Assembly (NCBI GenBank): GCA_034663635.1
Contig: JAXDJH010000026.1
Coordinates: forward strand, 1 to 64,000
Reading direction: 5' to 3'
DNA: 64,000 nucleotides
DNA from: JAXDJH01 sp034663635
GTDB taxonomy: Bacteria; Actinomycetota; CADDZG01; WHSQ01
Shown here: one piece after another, positions 51,113-58,206 of the stretch
Layout of the letters: each line of letters starts with the position of its first letter
Numbering within the stretch: the stretch's first letter is position 1
The notes under the pieces: model-generated
Told to the model about the DNA's origin: nothing
The model's database searches: none
The model's input: only the letters and a program-made list of their open reading frames with translations
Made by a program: the position numbers and the translations under genes

Positions 51113-53226
51113 GGGTCGCCGTCGTGGGGGCCGGACCTGCCGGTCTCTACTTCTCCTTACTGCTCCGCAAGGCGCGGCCCGAAAGCGATGTGAAGGTGAT
51201 TGAACGCAATCCGGCCGGAGCGACCTACGGTTGGGGGGTCGTCTTCTCCGACCGGACCCTCACGTCGTTCCGCGAAGCCGACTACAAGACGTACGCGCAG
51301 ATCACCGACGACTTCATCATCTGGGACGCTATCGATGTTCGGTATCGCGACTCCGTGATCCGCTGCGAGGGCCAGGTGTTCTCGGGGATCGCGCGCAGAT
51401 CGTTGCTGGGGCTCCTGCACGCTCGGTGCGAGGAATTGGGCGTAAAGATCGAGCACGACCGCGCGATAACCCATCCCGACGAATTGAACGATTACGACCT
51501 GGTCGTGGGGGCCGATGGCGTGAACAGCGTCATACGGGAAGCAAACGCGGACTCCTTCAAGCCTCGCTTCAGCCCCGGGACCTCGCGCTACATCTGGTTC
51601 GGGACCCGCCGTGTGTTCGACTCCTTCACTTTCGCGTTCCGGGAGAACGCCCACGGCTTCTTCCAGGCCCATGCCTACCCATTCGATGGGCAGATGAGCA
51701 CCTTCATTCCCGAATGCGATGAGCAGACGTGGCGGAATTCCGGTCTCGATACGGCCGATGAGGCAACCTCGATCGCTTACTGCGAGGAATTGTTTGAGTC
51801 CGACCTCCGGGGCCACTCGCTGATGTCCAACAACTCGCGCTGGATCAACTTCGAAACCCTTAGGTGCAAGACCTGGCATCACGAGCGCATCGTTCTCGTC
51901 GGCGATGCGGCCCACACCGCTCATTTCTCGATCGGATCGGGAACCAAGCTCGCGATGGAGGACTCGATAGCACTTGTGAACGCGTTGGAGACGAAGCCGG
52001 ATATCGAGTCGGCCCTGATCGAGTACGAGTTGGAACGCAAACCTCGGGTCGAGAGGTTCCAAGAGGCTGCCCGCCAGAGCCAGGACTACTTCGAGAACAC
52101 GCGCGTGTACCGGCACATGGAGCCTCCCCAGTTCGCCTTCCACCTGCTCTCCCGCAGCGGGCGGATCGACTACGACGATCTGCGCGTGCGAGACCCCGAC
52201 TTCGTGTCGGAAGTGGATCGATGGTTCATCGCTACGGCTAGGCCCGAGAAGGCTGGGCTCGCCCTTGCGACGCCGCCCGCTTTCGCTCCATTCCGCCTTG
52301 GTGACCTGGAGCTCTCGAATCGAGTCGCCGTGGTCGCGGCCCCCACCTACTCGTCGATCGACGGGGTTCCGCCGGCAGATGCTCTATCCGGCCCGGCGCG
52401 TAGTGGCGCCGGTCTTGCTTTCACCGACATCGTCGCCGTCTCCGCACACGGGCGAGTCACACCCGATGACTCGGGCCTCTATGACGAGACCCACGCGGAG
52501 GGATGGCTCGCCGAGATCACGGAGTTGCGAGCTCACTCGGACGCTGCAGTAGGGGTGACGCTAAGCCACTCGGGTCCGCGAGGGTCGACGAGACCTCGCG
52601 ATCGAGCCGCCGACATCGCGCTCGAAGAGGCGATGGCCTGGACGCCGATAGCGGCCTCGCCTCAGACCTATTCGCCAAGGAGCCTGCCTGCAGCGGAGAT
52701 CGACGGATCGAGGCTGTCAGATGTGAAGGATGACTTCGTAAGAGCAGCAGTTCTTGCGGGTTCTGCGGGCTTCGACTTAGTGGAACTTCATATGGCGCAC
52801 GGATATCTCCTCGGGAGCTTCCTCTCGCCCTTGACCAATGCACGAAGCGACGAGTACGGCTCCGACCCGATGCGGTATCCCCTCGAGGTTCTCGACGCCG
52901 TTCGAGTGGAGTGGAACGACAAGCCGCTCGGGATCGTCATGAACGCCAGCGACTGGGCCCGCGGTGGGATTTCGCTCGACGATGCGGTCGCGATGGTCAC
53001 ACGGTTCAAAGAGCACGGTTGTGATGTGATCCGAGTGGTTGCGGGGCAGACCACCAGTCGATACTCACCGCGCTACGACCCCTACTTCCTGACCCACTAT
53101 GCCGAGCGCATCCGAAATCGAGCGGGCATCGCGACCATCGCCACGGGGGACATCAGAAACGTAGACCGCGTGAACACGATCGTTGCCGGGGGCCGAGCCG
53201 ATCTCTGCGTGCTGGCTACAGCTTGA
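51109..53226 (+). CDS. FAD monooxygenase / old-yellow-enzyme fusion (2-aminobenzoyl-CoA or salicylyl-CoA hydroxylase type), clipped C-terminus
   Basis: A 705-residue two-domain enzyme. Residues 1-375 are an aromatic FAD monooxygenase with GAGPAGLY (8-15), DYDLVVGADGVNS and VLVGDAAHTAHFSIGSG. Residues about 385-705 are an OYE-type TIM barrel (FAPFRLGDLELSNRVAVVAAPTY, then ELHMAHGYLLGSFLSPLTN). The fusion is known in 2-aminobenzoyl-CoA monooxygenase/reductase and in salicylyl-CoA 5-hydroxylase. It would hydroxylate, and in the first case also reduce, the ring of an aromatic CoA ester. The protein ends at GGRADLCVLATA, within what is normally followed by about 60-80 more residues; it ends exactly where the convergent gene begins. 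Start GTG at 51109. Confidence 0.85.
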   Translation: MRVAVVGAGPAGLYFSLLLRKARPESDVKVIERNPAGATYGWGVVFSDRTLTSFREADYKTYAQITDDFIIWDAIDVRYRDSVIRCEGQVFSGIARRSLLGLLHARCEELGVKIEHDRAITHPDELNDYDLVVGADGVNSVIREANADSFKPRFSPGTSRYIWFGTRRVFDSFTFAFRENAHGFFQAHAYPFDGQMSTFIPECDEQTWRNSGLDTADEATSIAYCEELFESDLRGHSLMSNNSRWINFETLRCKTWHHERIVLVGDAAHTAHFSIGSGTKLAMEDSIALVNALETKPDIESALIEYELERKPRVERFQEAARQSQDYFENTRVYRHMEPPQFAFHLLSRSGRIDYDDLRVRDPDFVSEVDRWFIATARPEKAGLALATPPAFAPFRLGDLELSNRVAVVAAPTYSSIDGVPPADALSGPARSGAGLAFTDIVAVSAHGRVTPDDSGLYDETHAEGWLAEITELRAHSDAAVGVTLSHSGPRGSTRPRDRAADIALEEAMAWTPIAASPQTYSPRSLPAAEIDGSRLSDVKDDFVRAAVLAGSAGFDLVELHMAHGYLLGSFLSPLTNARSDEYGSDPMRYPLEVLDAVRVEWNDKPLGIVMNASDWARGGISLDDAVAMVTRFKEHGCDVIRVVAGQTTSRYSPRYDPYFLTHYAERIRNRAGIATIATGDIRNVDRVNTIVAGGRADLCVLATA

Positions 53227-53235
53227 AGCTGTAGC
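53215..53235. terminator. Palindrome at the convergent gene ends
   Basis: GCTACAGCTT (53215-53224) and AAGCTGTAGC (53226-53235) form a near-perfect palindrome that contains the stop codons of both convergent genes (stops at 53224-53226 and 53216-53218). As RNA it can fold as a short stem on either strand and could terminate both transcripts; it lacks a T run. Confidence 0.5.
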
Positions 53236-56221
53236 TGTTCGCCAGGTTGCGAACGTCTTGCTGCGACCACTCGATCCGGAAACGGCCCTTGCAAGAGGGG
53301 AGCTTCAGGGAGAACTCGGAACGGCCGTTCAGCTTGTCGGACTCAACCGTCTTCCATCCATTCCAAACCTTGCGGGCAAGCGTGACTTTCGTTCCTCGAT
53401 AGTTGGGCGCCACCCGCCCGACGACCGGCGAGCCGTGGCCGCACCGACGGGGTATCCGAGCGTCGATCAGGACCTTCACCGCCACATCGACCGGTGCCGA
53501 CGACCGCCCGTCGCAGTTCTTCGTTGAGATCGGGCGGGCGGTGAAAGCGGAACTGTTATCTGACAGGGGGCTGTAACTCCACATCCCGGTGTTGTCGGCG
53601 GTTACACGGGTCACCTCGGCGAATGAATCGCTTCCGTAGATGCGACGAGAGATGACCACGTCGTAAGGGCCCGAACACCCCGGGGAGGCAGCTAACCGGC
53701 CCGACAGGGTGAACCTGTCGCCGGCTGTGACTTCAGACTCATCAGAAGCGATCGTCGTATCGATGGAACCGCGCGCTTGTGTCGGGCTCTGACTCGGCTT
53801 CGCCGACGCGCTGGGGCTTGGAGACGCAGTCGGCTTCGGGGAAGCGCTTTGGCTGGGCCTTGGCGTCCCGCTCTGGGAAGGAGTCGGGGTGGGGGTCGAG
53901 GTGGGAGTTGGGCTCGGCGTCCCACCAGTCGCGCTCGGGGTGGGCGTCGGAGAAGCGCCGCCCGCGGCCCGATCCTCCGGAACAGCGAAGGCAAGGAGCG
54001 GCTTCTCGGAATGGCGTCCGTAGGTGTCGCCCACGTTCCCGGGATCTCCCTGGAGAACGACCATGCGCTGCTCGCCGTCGATCTCGGTGACCGGCACCGT
54101 CAGGGTCGCGTTGTCGGAGTCCACGATCGCGAGGATGTGGACGCCGTGCGTGCCGATGGAGCCTTGATAGAAGCGAGGGTCGGCGCCGGGGACGGCGGGA
54201 TGGTCAGGGTTCGTCGGATCCCAGCACTCGCGATCCAGCAGCTCGCCCGTCTCGGGATCGGTGTACTTCGAGTAGGACCGGTCGTCGACGCCTCGTCCGT
54301 GGAGGTGGGGGCCGGGGTCGGACCCGGTTCCGTCGTCGAAGCAGGCGTCGTCTCGGTAATACGGAACCGCGACGATCGCATTCACTCCGCCCCCGGGCGT
54401 GACGTGCTTGAGCGCGGTGCGCATGACGAGTGAGCCGTTCGGGCCCGCGATCTCTTCCCAGTTGAGGCCGGCGTTGACTCCCGAGAAGGTCGGGTCCGGG
54501 CTGTCGATGTCGTTGTAGACGCAGGCGTCGACCAGATCGCCCGGCAGTTGGTCCCTCAGCTGCTCCGGCAACCGCTCGTCGTTCCGGATGACGTCCCACT
54601 GGTCCTCGAGAGGCTTGCCGGCGTAAGGGCAACCCGGTTCGGTCGGTTCGCCGACGGTGATCGGGTCGCCTTCTTCCCCTGCCGCGTCTTCCGCAGCGTC
54701 CGACAGCGTGTCGTCGCCTTCGTACGAAACGCCGTCTCGCCCGGCATGGATCCGCGAGTTGCCGAACTGTTCGTCGTTGTGGCCGTCGATCGCAACACCA
54801 TCTGGATTGAACTGGTTGTAGTACTTGTCGACGATCCCCGCGTTGTAGTCCCACTGCGCGTAGATACCGTCGAGAGGCGGGATCACGTGCACGCGAAGGA
54901 AGCTTCCGAATCTGATCTCGTCTCGGTAGAAGATCTCGCGGCGTACGACGTTCGTGCCGGAGTCAGCGCCCCACGTCTCCCTGACGGTCCTGACGGGACC
55001 GGAGAGCTCGCCCATGAGGATCGAAGAACCTCCCCAGTTGTTGACCTCTTCCTCGAAACCACAGCAGGGCGTCTCGCCGGATGGTCGCTGCTGGAACGCG
55101 CGCGCCTTCCACTGGTCGATGAGGTCCGGGCCGTAGGTGGTCTCCGACGTCGGCCCGATGGCCGTGCCGGTGTCGGCGTTGTTGACTTCGAGCTTCGTCA
55201 TCAACCACCGGCCGTCGTAGCGGAAGCGGTAGCGCGGCGTCGTGATCGTGGCCGCGTCGCTCGGGCGGCGCTGTCGGAGATCGTCGGTTCGGCACGTTCC
55301 CGTTTTCGGATCGAACCAAGCGCCCTCGGGGGCCGCGCCGTAACTGCCGTATGAGCTCTGCGAGTAAAGGAAGACGTTGTTGTCCTCGGGATCGTCGCGC
55401 TCGTAGCGCACGTAACCGTTGCTCGCGTCGAAGGCAGGAAGAGGTCCGTCCGCGCCGGACTGCATGACGTAGGCGTAGCTCGTGTCTCCGGTGAGTGGAT
55501 CGACCACCGCGACTTCGAATGACTGCTCGATGCCTTTGGGCAGAGGCGCATCTTCGCTCGCCTGAGCTCCGGCATCTTTCGCCATGAAGACCAACTCGTC
55601 ATCGGTGTCGAGCCCTTGAACCGGGTCCTTAGCGACTTCGGTCTCGGGACGTGCGACGCACGGAGCCATCGGGTCGTCGGGACGTTCGGCGGCGTAGTCG
55701 CCGGTCCAGCGGAATCCCTCTCGATCGAATGCATACGACGTGTGTTGATCGGTCTCCGAGTAGAAGGCGAAGCCCGACTTGTTGTTGCTCAGATAGCGAA
55801 CGAACATCTCGTCGACCTGGAAGGGGATCTGCTCGAAACCAGTTCCGTTCCACCGATAGCCGAGCAGGTGATCTGTCGCGGGACCCTCGATGCCGGCTTC
55901 GTTCGTCACGTCGGATGAGGACGCGTCCGGATCCTCGTAGGTGTTGTGCTTGCAGGCGTCATCTGGGGTGAGCGGCGTGTTGCCTGCGCCGCCCTCGTTG
56001 ACCAGGCACTGCTTGGCCTCGACCGAGGGGGCCTTAAGGGCAACGTCCGCGGGAACCGCAAGACCGGGGAGATTGGCGCCGGTCAACACCACGGGCTCGG
56101 TTTCGCGTGCCGTGGCAAGAGGGTCGCCCTCGGGCGGTGTCTGAGCCCGCGCGGCCCCCATGAGAGGCAACACGGAAGCGAATAGGACGGCCGTCAGCCC
56201 ACCGACGAGCGTGCGTCTCAA
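53216..56221 (-). CDS. Large secreted protein of unknown function with Ser/Thr/Pro hinge
   Basis: A 1001-residue exported protein. Signal peptide about residues 1-27 (ends AARAQ). A large N-terminal region (about 30-760) has Asp/Tyr-rich beta segments (RYLSNNKSGFAFYSE, YNQFNPDGVAIDGHND, and a late DGEQRMVVLQGDPGNV) with no family I can name. A hinge of about 70 residues rich in Ser/Thr/Pro (repeats like PTPTPS and SPKPTASPSPS) follows, then an Ig-like or CBM-like segment (DTTIASDESEVTAGDRFTLSG) and a beta domain (ARIPRRCGHGSPVVGRVA) with SH3-like character. Start: TTG at 56221 with a GGAAGG site eight bases before; upstream frame to 56437 is not needed. It is convergent with the fused hydroxylase. 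Confidence 0.7.
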   Translation of the reverse strand: MRRTLVGGLTAVLFASVLPLMGAARAQTPPEGDPLATARETEPVVLTGANLPGLAVPADVALKAPSVEAKQCLVNEGGAGNTPLTPDDACKHNTYEDPDASSSDVTNEAGIEGPATDHLLGYRWNGTGFEQIPFQVDEMFVRYLSNNKSGFAFYSETDQHTSYAFDREGFRWTGDYAAERPDDPMAPCVARPETEVAKDPVQGLDTDDELVFMAKDAGAQASEDAPLPKGIEQSFEVAVVDPLTGDTSYAYVMQSGADGPLPAFDASNGYVRYERDDPEDNNVFLYSQSSYGSYGAAPEGAWFDPKTGTCRTDDLRQRRPSDAATITTPRYRFRYDGRWLMTKLEVNNADTGTAIGPTSETTYGPDLIDQWKARAFQQRPSGETPCCGFEEEVNNWGGSSILMGELSGPVRTVRETWGADSGTNVVRREIFYRDEIRFGSFLRVHVIPPLDGIYAQWDYNAGIVDKYYNQFNPDGVAIDGHNDEQFGNSRIHAGRDGVSYEGDDTLSDAAEDAAGEEGDPITVGEPTEPGCPYAGKPLEDQWDVIRNDERLPEQLRDQLPGDLVDACVYNDIDSPDPTFSGVNAGLNWEEIAGPNGSLVMRTALKHVTPGGGVNAIVAVPYYRDDACFDDGTGSDPGPHLHGRGVDDRSYSKYTDPETGELLDRECWDPTNPDHPAVPGADPRFYQGSIGTHGVHILAIVDSDNATLTVPVTEIDGEQRMVVLQGDPGNVGDTYGRHSEKPLLAFAVPEDRAAGGASPTPTPSATGGTPSPTPTSTPTPTPSQSGTPRPSQSASPKPTASPSPSASAKPSQSPTQARGSIDTTIASDESEVTAGDRFTLSGRLAASPGCSGPYDVVISRRIYGSDSFAEVTRVTADNTGMWSYSPLSDNSSAFTARPISTKNCDGRSSAPVDVAVKVLIDARIPRRCGHGSPVVGRVAPNYRGTKVTLARKVWNGWKTVESDKLNGRSEFSLKLPSCKGRFRIEWSQQDVRNLANSYSFKL

Positions 56222-56327
56222 AGAGATGGTCCTTCCAGGGTCGGAAATCGTGGAATCTGACTTCGCCCTGCCAGGCCGATGTCCTGCGCTGGCTATCCTG
56301 AGGACCCACCCACAAGGAGGAACTGTG

Positions 56328-57071
56328 ATGGCCGACGTCGCATGGACCGGCACGCCGGTTCGCCCGCATCCCGACTCGAGGGACAACGGGGCCGAGTCGC
56401 TTCCCTGGGGAGGACGTCGCGAACGGTTGCCTCTCAAGTGGCCGTTCGCCGACGCCGTCGACGGCTACAGGCGCAAGGCCCTGGCTAATCCCGACTACGA
56501 CCCGGCCTCGACTTTCGTGTGGGGCCAGATGATGGCCGTCGGTCTTATCGAAGCCCTCAAGGCAGTCGAGGAGCGATTCGGAGCGGAGGGTCACGACGTC
56601 TTCCGAAGCGCCCTCGCCCGCATCGGGGACAGGATGGTCGCCGAGATGACCGAGGGGGTCGAAGCTCCCGGTGACGCTGCCCCCGAGGAGATCACGAGCC
56701 TCGTCGCGTCGTGGATCAACGAGGTCTGTTACGCGTCGATCGAGAAGCCCAGAGTGGCGGACGGGGGCGCGGACTTCGACATCCACTACTGCCCCCACGA
56801 GGACATCTACGGCGCTTTCGATTGTCGCGTTCAGCGCTATTACGTCGAAGGGATGATCGACGCTGCCCGCCGCGCGTTCGGCTCCGGCATGTTCGATGTC
56901 CGGTTCACGAGCACGATCCCCGCCGGCTCTCACGTCTGCCACTTCGACATGTTTCCGAAAGAGGACGCCGCAAAAGATGAGTGGAACGAATACTCGGAGG
57001 GTCTCCGGCGTCGCGCTCTAAACATCGTCGAAGTGACGTCCACCGAGACCGACCGAAAGACAACCGCATGA
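56328..57071 (+). CDS. ATC-hydrolase-like protein
   Basis: A 247-residue protein whose last 110 residues resemble the L-2-amino-thiazoline-4-carboxylate hydrolase domain: a catalytic-looking C..H spacing in IHYCPHED, followed by DCRVQRYYVEGMIDAARRAF, and the ending FDVRFTSTIPAGSHVCHFDMFPKED, close to the family pattern G-x-R-F-T-x-T-x-x-x-G-x-x-x-C-x-F. Family members hydrolyse thiazoline rings or are uncharacterised. The start ATG at 56328 has an AAGGAGG site; GTG at 56325 is an alternative. Its stop overlaps the OsmC gene (ATGA). Confidence 0.55.
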   Translation: MADVAWTGTPVRPHPDSRDNGAESLPWGGRRERLPLKWPFADAVDGYRRKALANPDYDPASTFVWGQMMAVGLIEALKAVEERFGAEGHDVFRSALARIGDRMVAEMTEGVEAPGDAAPEEITSLVASWINEVCYASIEKPRVADGGADFDIHYCPHEDIYGAFDCRVQRYYVEGMIDAARRAFGSGMFDVRFTSTIPAGSHVCHFDMFPKEDAAKDEWNEYSEGLRRRALNIVEVTSTETDRKTTA

Positions 57072-57580
57072 GCGACAAGATCGCCGAGTCTTTGAAAGGG
57101 GCGATGGAGTACGTCTCGACCCACAGAGAGGAAGCTCGCTACACGGACAGCCCGGCCACTGCTCGACTTACGACACATCTCAGAGTTGATGTCGATGGAC
57201 CCGGCGGCGCCTCTCTCATGACAGACATGCCCGAAAGCGTTGGTGGCGACGATGCGGCCCCCTCCCCCGGATGGATCATGCGTGCCGCGATGGCATCTTG
57301 CGAGGTGACGCTGATCGCGATGCGTGCTGCCGTGGAAGGTGTGTCACTATCCGAGCTTGAGGTCACCGTCGACAGCGAATCCGACGATCGCGGGATCCTA
57401 GGACTCGACGACTCAATCCCGGCCGGTCCGCTCAGCGCTCGGGTTCGAGTGTCGGCGTCGGCCGAAGGAACATCCCCAGAGCAACTGAGATCGATCATCG
57501 AGTGGGCTCACGAGCACTGCCCCGTCACAGACGCCATGGCCAGGGCAATTCCCATCACCCTCGAGATCAAGGAGCGCTAG
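57068..57580 (+). CDS. OsmC-family protein
   Basis: A 170-residue protein of the OsmC/Ohr fold. The central segment PSPGWIMRAAMASCEVTLIAMRAAVEGVSLSELEVTVDSESDDRG carries the family's first cysteine (ASC), and EHCPVTDAMARAIPITLEI its second (HCPV). OsmC proteins reduce organic peroxides with a Cys pair; the two cysteines are present here. It is coupled to the ATC-hydrolase-like gene. Confidence 0.82.
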   Translation: MSDKIAESLKGAMEYVSTHREEARYTDSPATARLTTHLRVDVDGPGGASLMTDMPESVGGDDAAPSPGWIMRAAMASCEVTLIAMRAAVEGVSLSELEVTVDSESDDRGILGLDDSIPAGPLSARVRVSASAEGTSPEQLRSIIEWAHEHCPVTDAMARAIPITLEIKER

Positions 57581-57589
57581 AAAACCCCG

Positions 57590-57691
57590 CTACTTGGTTT
57601 TCTTCTGCTTCTTAGCCGCGCGCTTCTCTTTGAGGTTCTTCTGCGGTGCCTTCTTTGCGCCCTTCGCGGCACCCTTGTCTTTGTTCGCCAT
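57590..57691 (-). CDS. 33-residue lysine-rich small protein
   Basis: A tiny gene with a strong GAGGAGG ribosome site six bases before its ATG. The product is 33 residues, about twelve lysines, many alanines, no acidic run: MANKDKGAAKGAKKAPQKN and so on, ending KKTK. It looks like a nucleic-acid-binding or ribosome-associated basic peptide, or a histone-like tail. It ends nine bases from the convergent OsmC gene. A hairpin at 57751-57795 lies upstream between it and the cold-shock gene. Confidence 0.65.
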   Translation of the reverse strand: MANKDKGAAKGAKKAPQKNLKEKRAAKKQKKTK

Positions 57692-57750
57692 CAGATCCTC
57701 CTCAACTCGTTTTCCCAATCATGGCGAAACAGCGGCTGATTGCCAAGTCA

Positions 57751-57795
57751 CACTGTTCTCAAAGTCTCGCAATACGGGAGTTTGAGCACACAGTG
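57751..57795. other. Imperfect hairpin between the cold-shock and lysine-rich genes
   Basis: CACTGT (57751-57756) and CTCAAA (57758-57763) pair with TTTGAG (57781-57786) and ACAGTG (57790-57795), leaving small bulges. It could be a 5' leader element of the lysine-rich gene, a terminator, or an RNA stem. No U run follows. Confidence 0.3.
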
Positions 57796-57813
57796 CCGGC
57801 AGGGGGACGCGAA

Positions 57814-57835
57814 GAGGGGGCCCGAAGGCCCCCTC
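57814..57835 (-). terminator. Terminator of the cold-shock gene
   Basis: A 9-bp perfect stem (57814-57822 with 57827-57835). On the minus strand the loop reads TTCG, a stable tetraloop, and TTC follows. It lies 21 bases beyond the cold-shock stop codon. Confidence 0.65.
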
Positions 57836-57856
57836 ATTCAGTTAGATCCTAGGGAT

Positions 57857-58063
57857 CTAGGCGACGGGCTTGACGTCGATCGCCTCGGGACCCTTCTGAC
57901 CCTGACGGGACTCGAAGGTCACCGTTGCACCTTCGGCGAGAGTCTTGTAACCCTCAGCCGCGATGTTGGAGAAATGCACGAAGAGATCCTTCGAGCCATC
58001 TTCCGGGGTGATGAAGCCATAACCTTTGGCCTCGTTGAACCACTTGACGGTTCCAGTTGCCAC
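57857..58063 (-). CDS. Cold-shock domain protein
   Basis: A 68-residue CspA-type protein: GTVKWFNEAKGYGFITPEDG (RNP1 KGYGFI) and DLFVHFSNIAA (RNP2). It binds single-stranded RNA or DNA and eases translation or folding, often under cold or growth-state stress. The start is GTG at 58063 with a GGAGG site nine bases upstream. About 140 bases to the next gene upstream likely carry its long 5' leader. Confidence 0.92.
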   Translation of the reverse strand: MATGTVKWFNEAKGYGFITPEDGSKDLFVHFSNIAAEGYKTLAEGATVTFESRQGQKGPEAIDVKPVA

Positions 58064-58206
58064 TTAAAACACCTCCAATGCTGCTTTCAGGAACGAGCGC
58101 AAGGAAGGCAGTGCCAACCACTCACACGTTCACGTTCTGTACAGGCGTCACGATACACGGTTAGCACCGGACGAGTACGAATAGCTCAACATCTCTACCT
58201 GGAGCG

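Noticed and set aside
53780..54430. 218-codon plus-strand frame in the Ser/Thr/Pro hinge region
   Set aside because: Antisense to the hinge of the secreted protein; Arg/Gly-rich and without start signal.
57594..57785. 63-codon plus-strand frame with Phe-rich start
   Set aside because: Antisense to the lysine-rich gene, whose AAG/AAA codons read backwards as Phe/Leu codons; it has no ribosome site.
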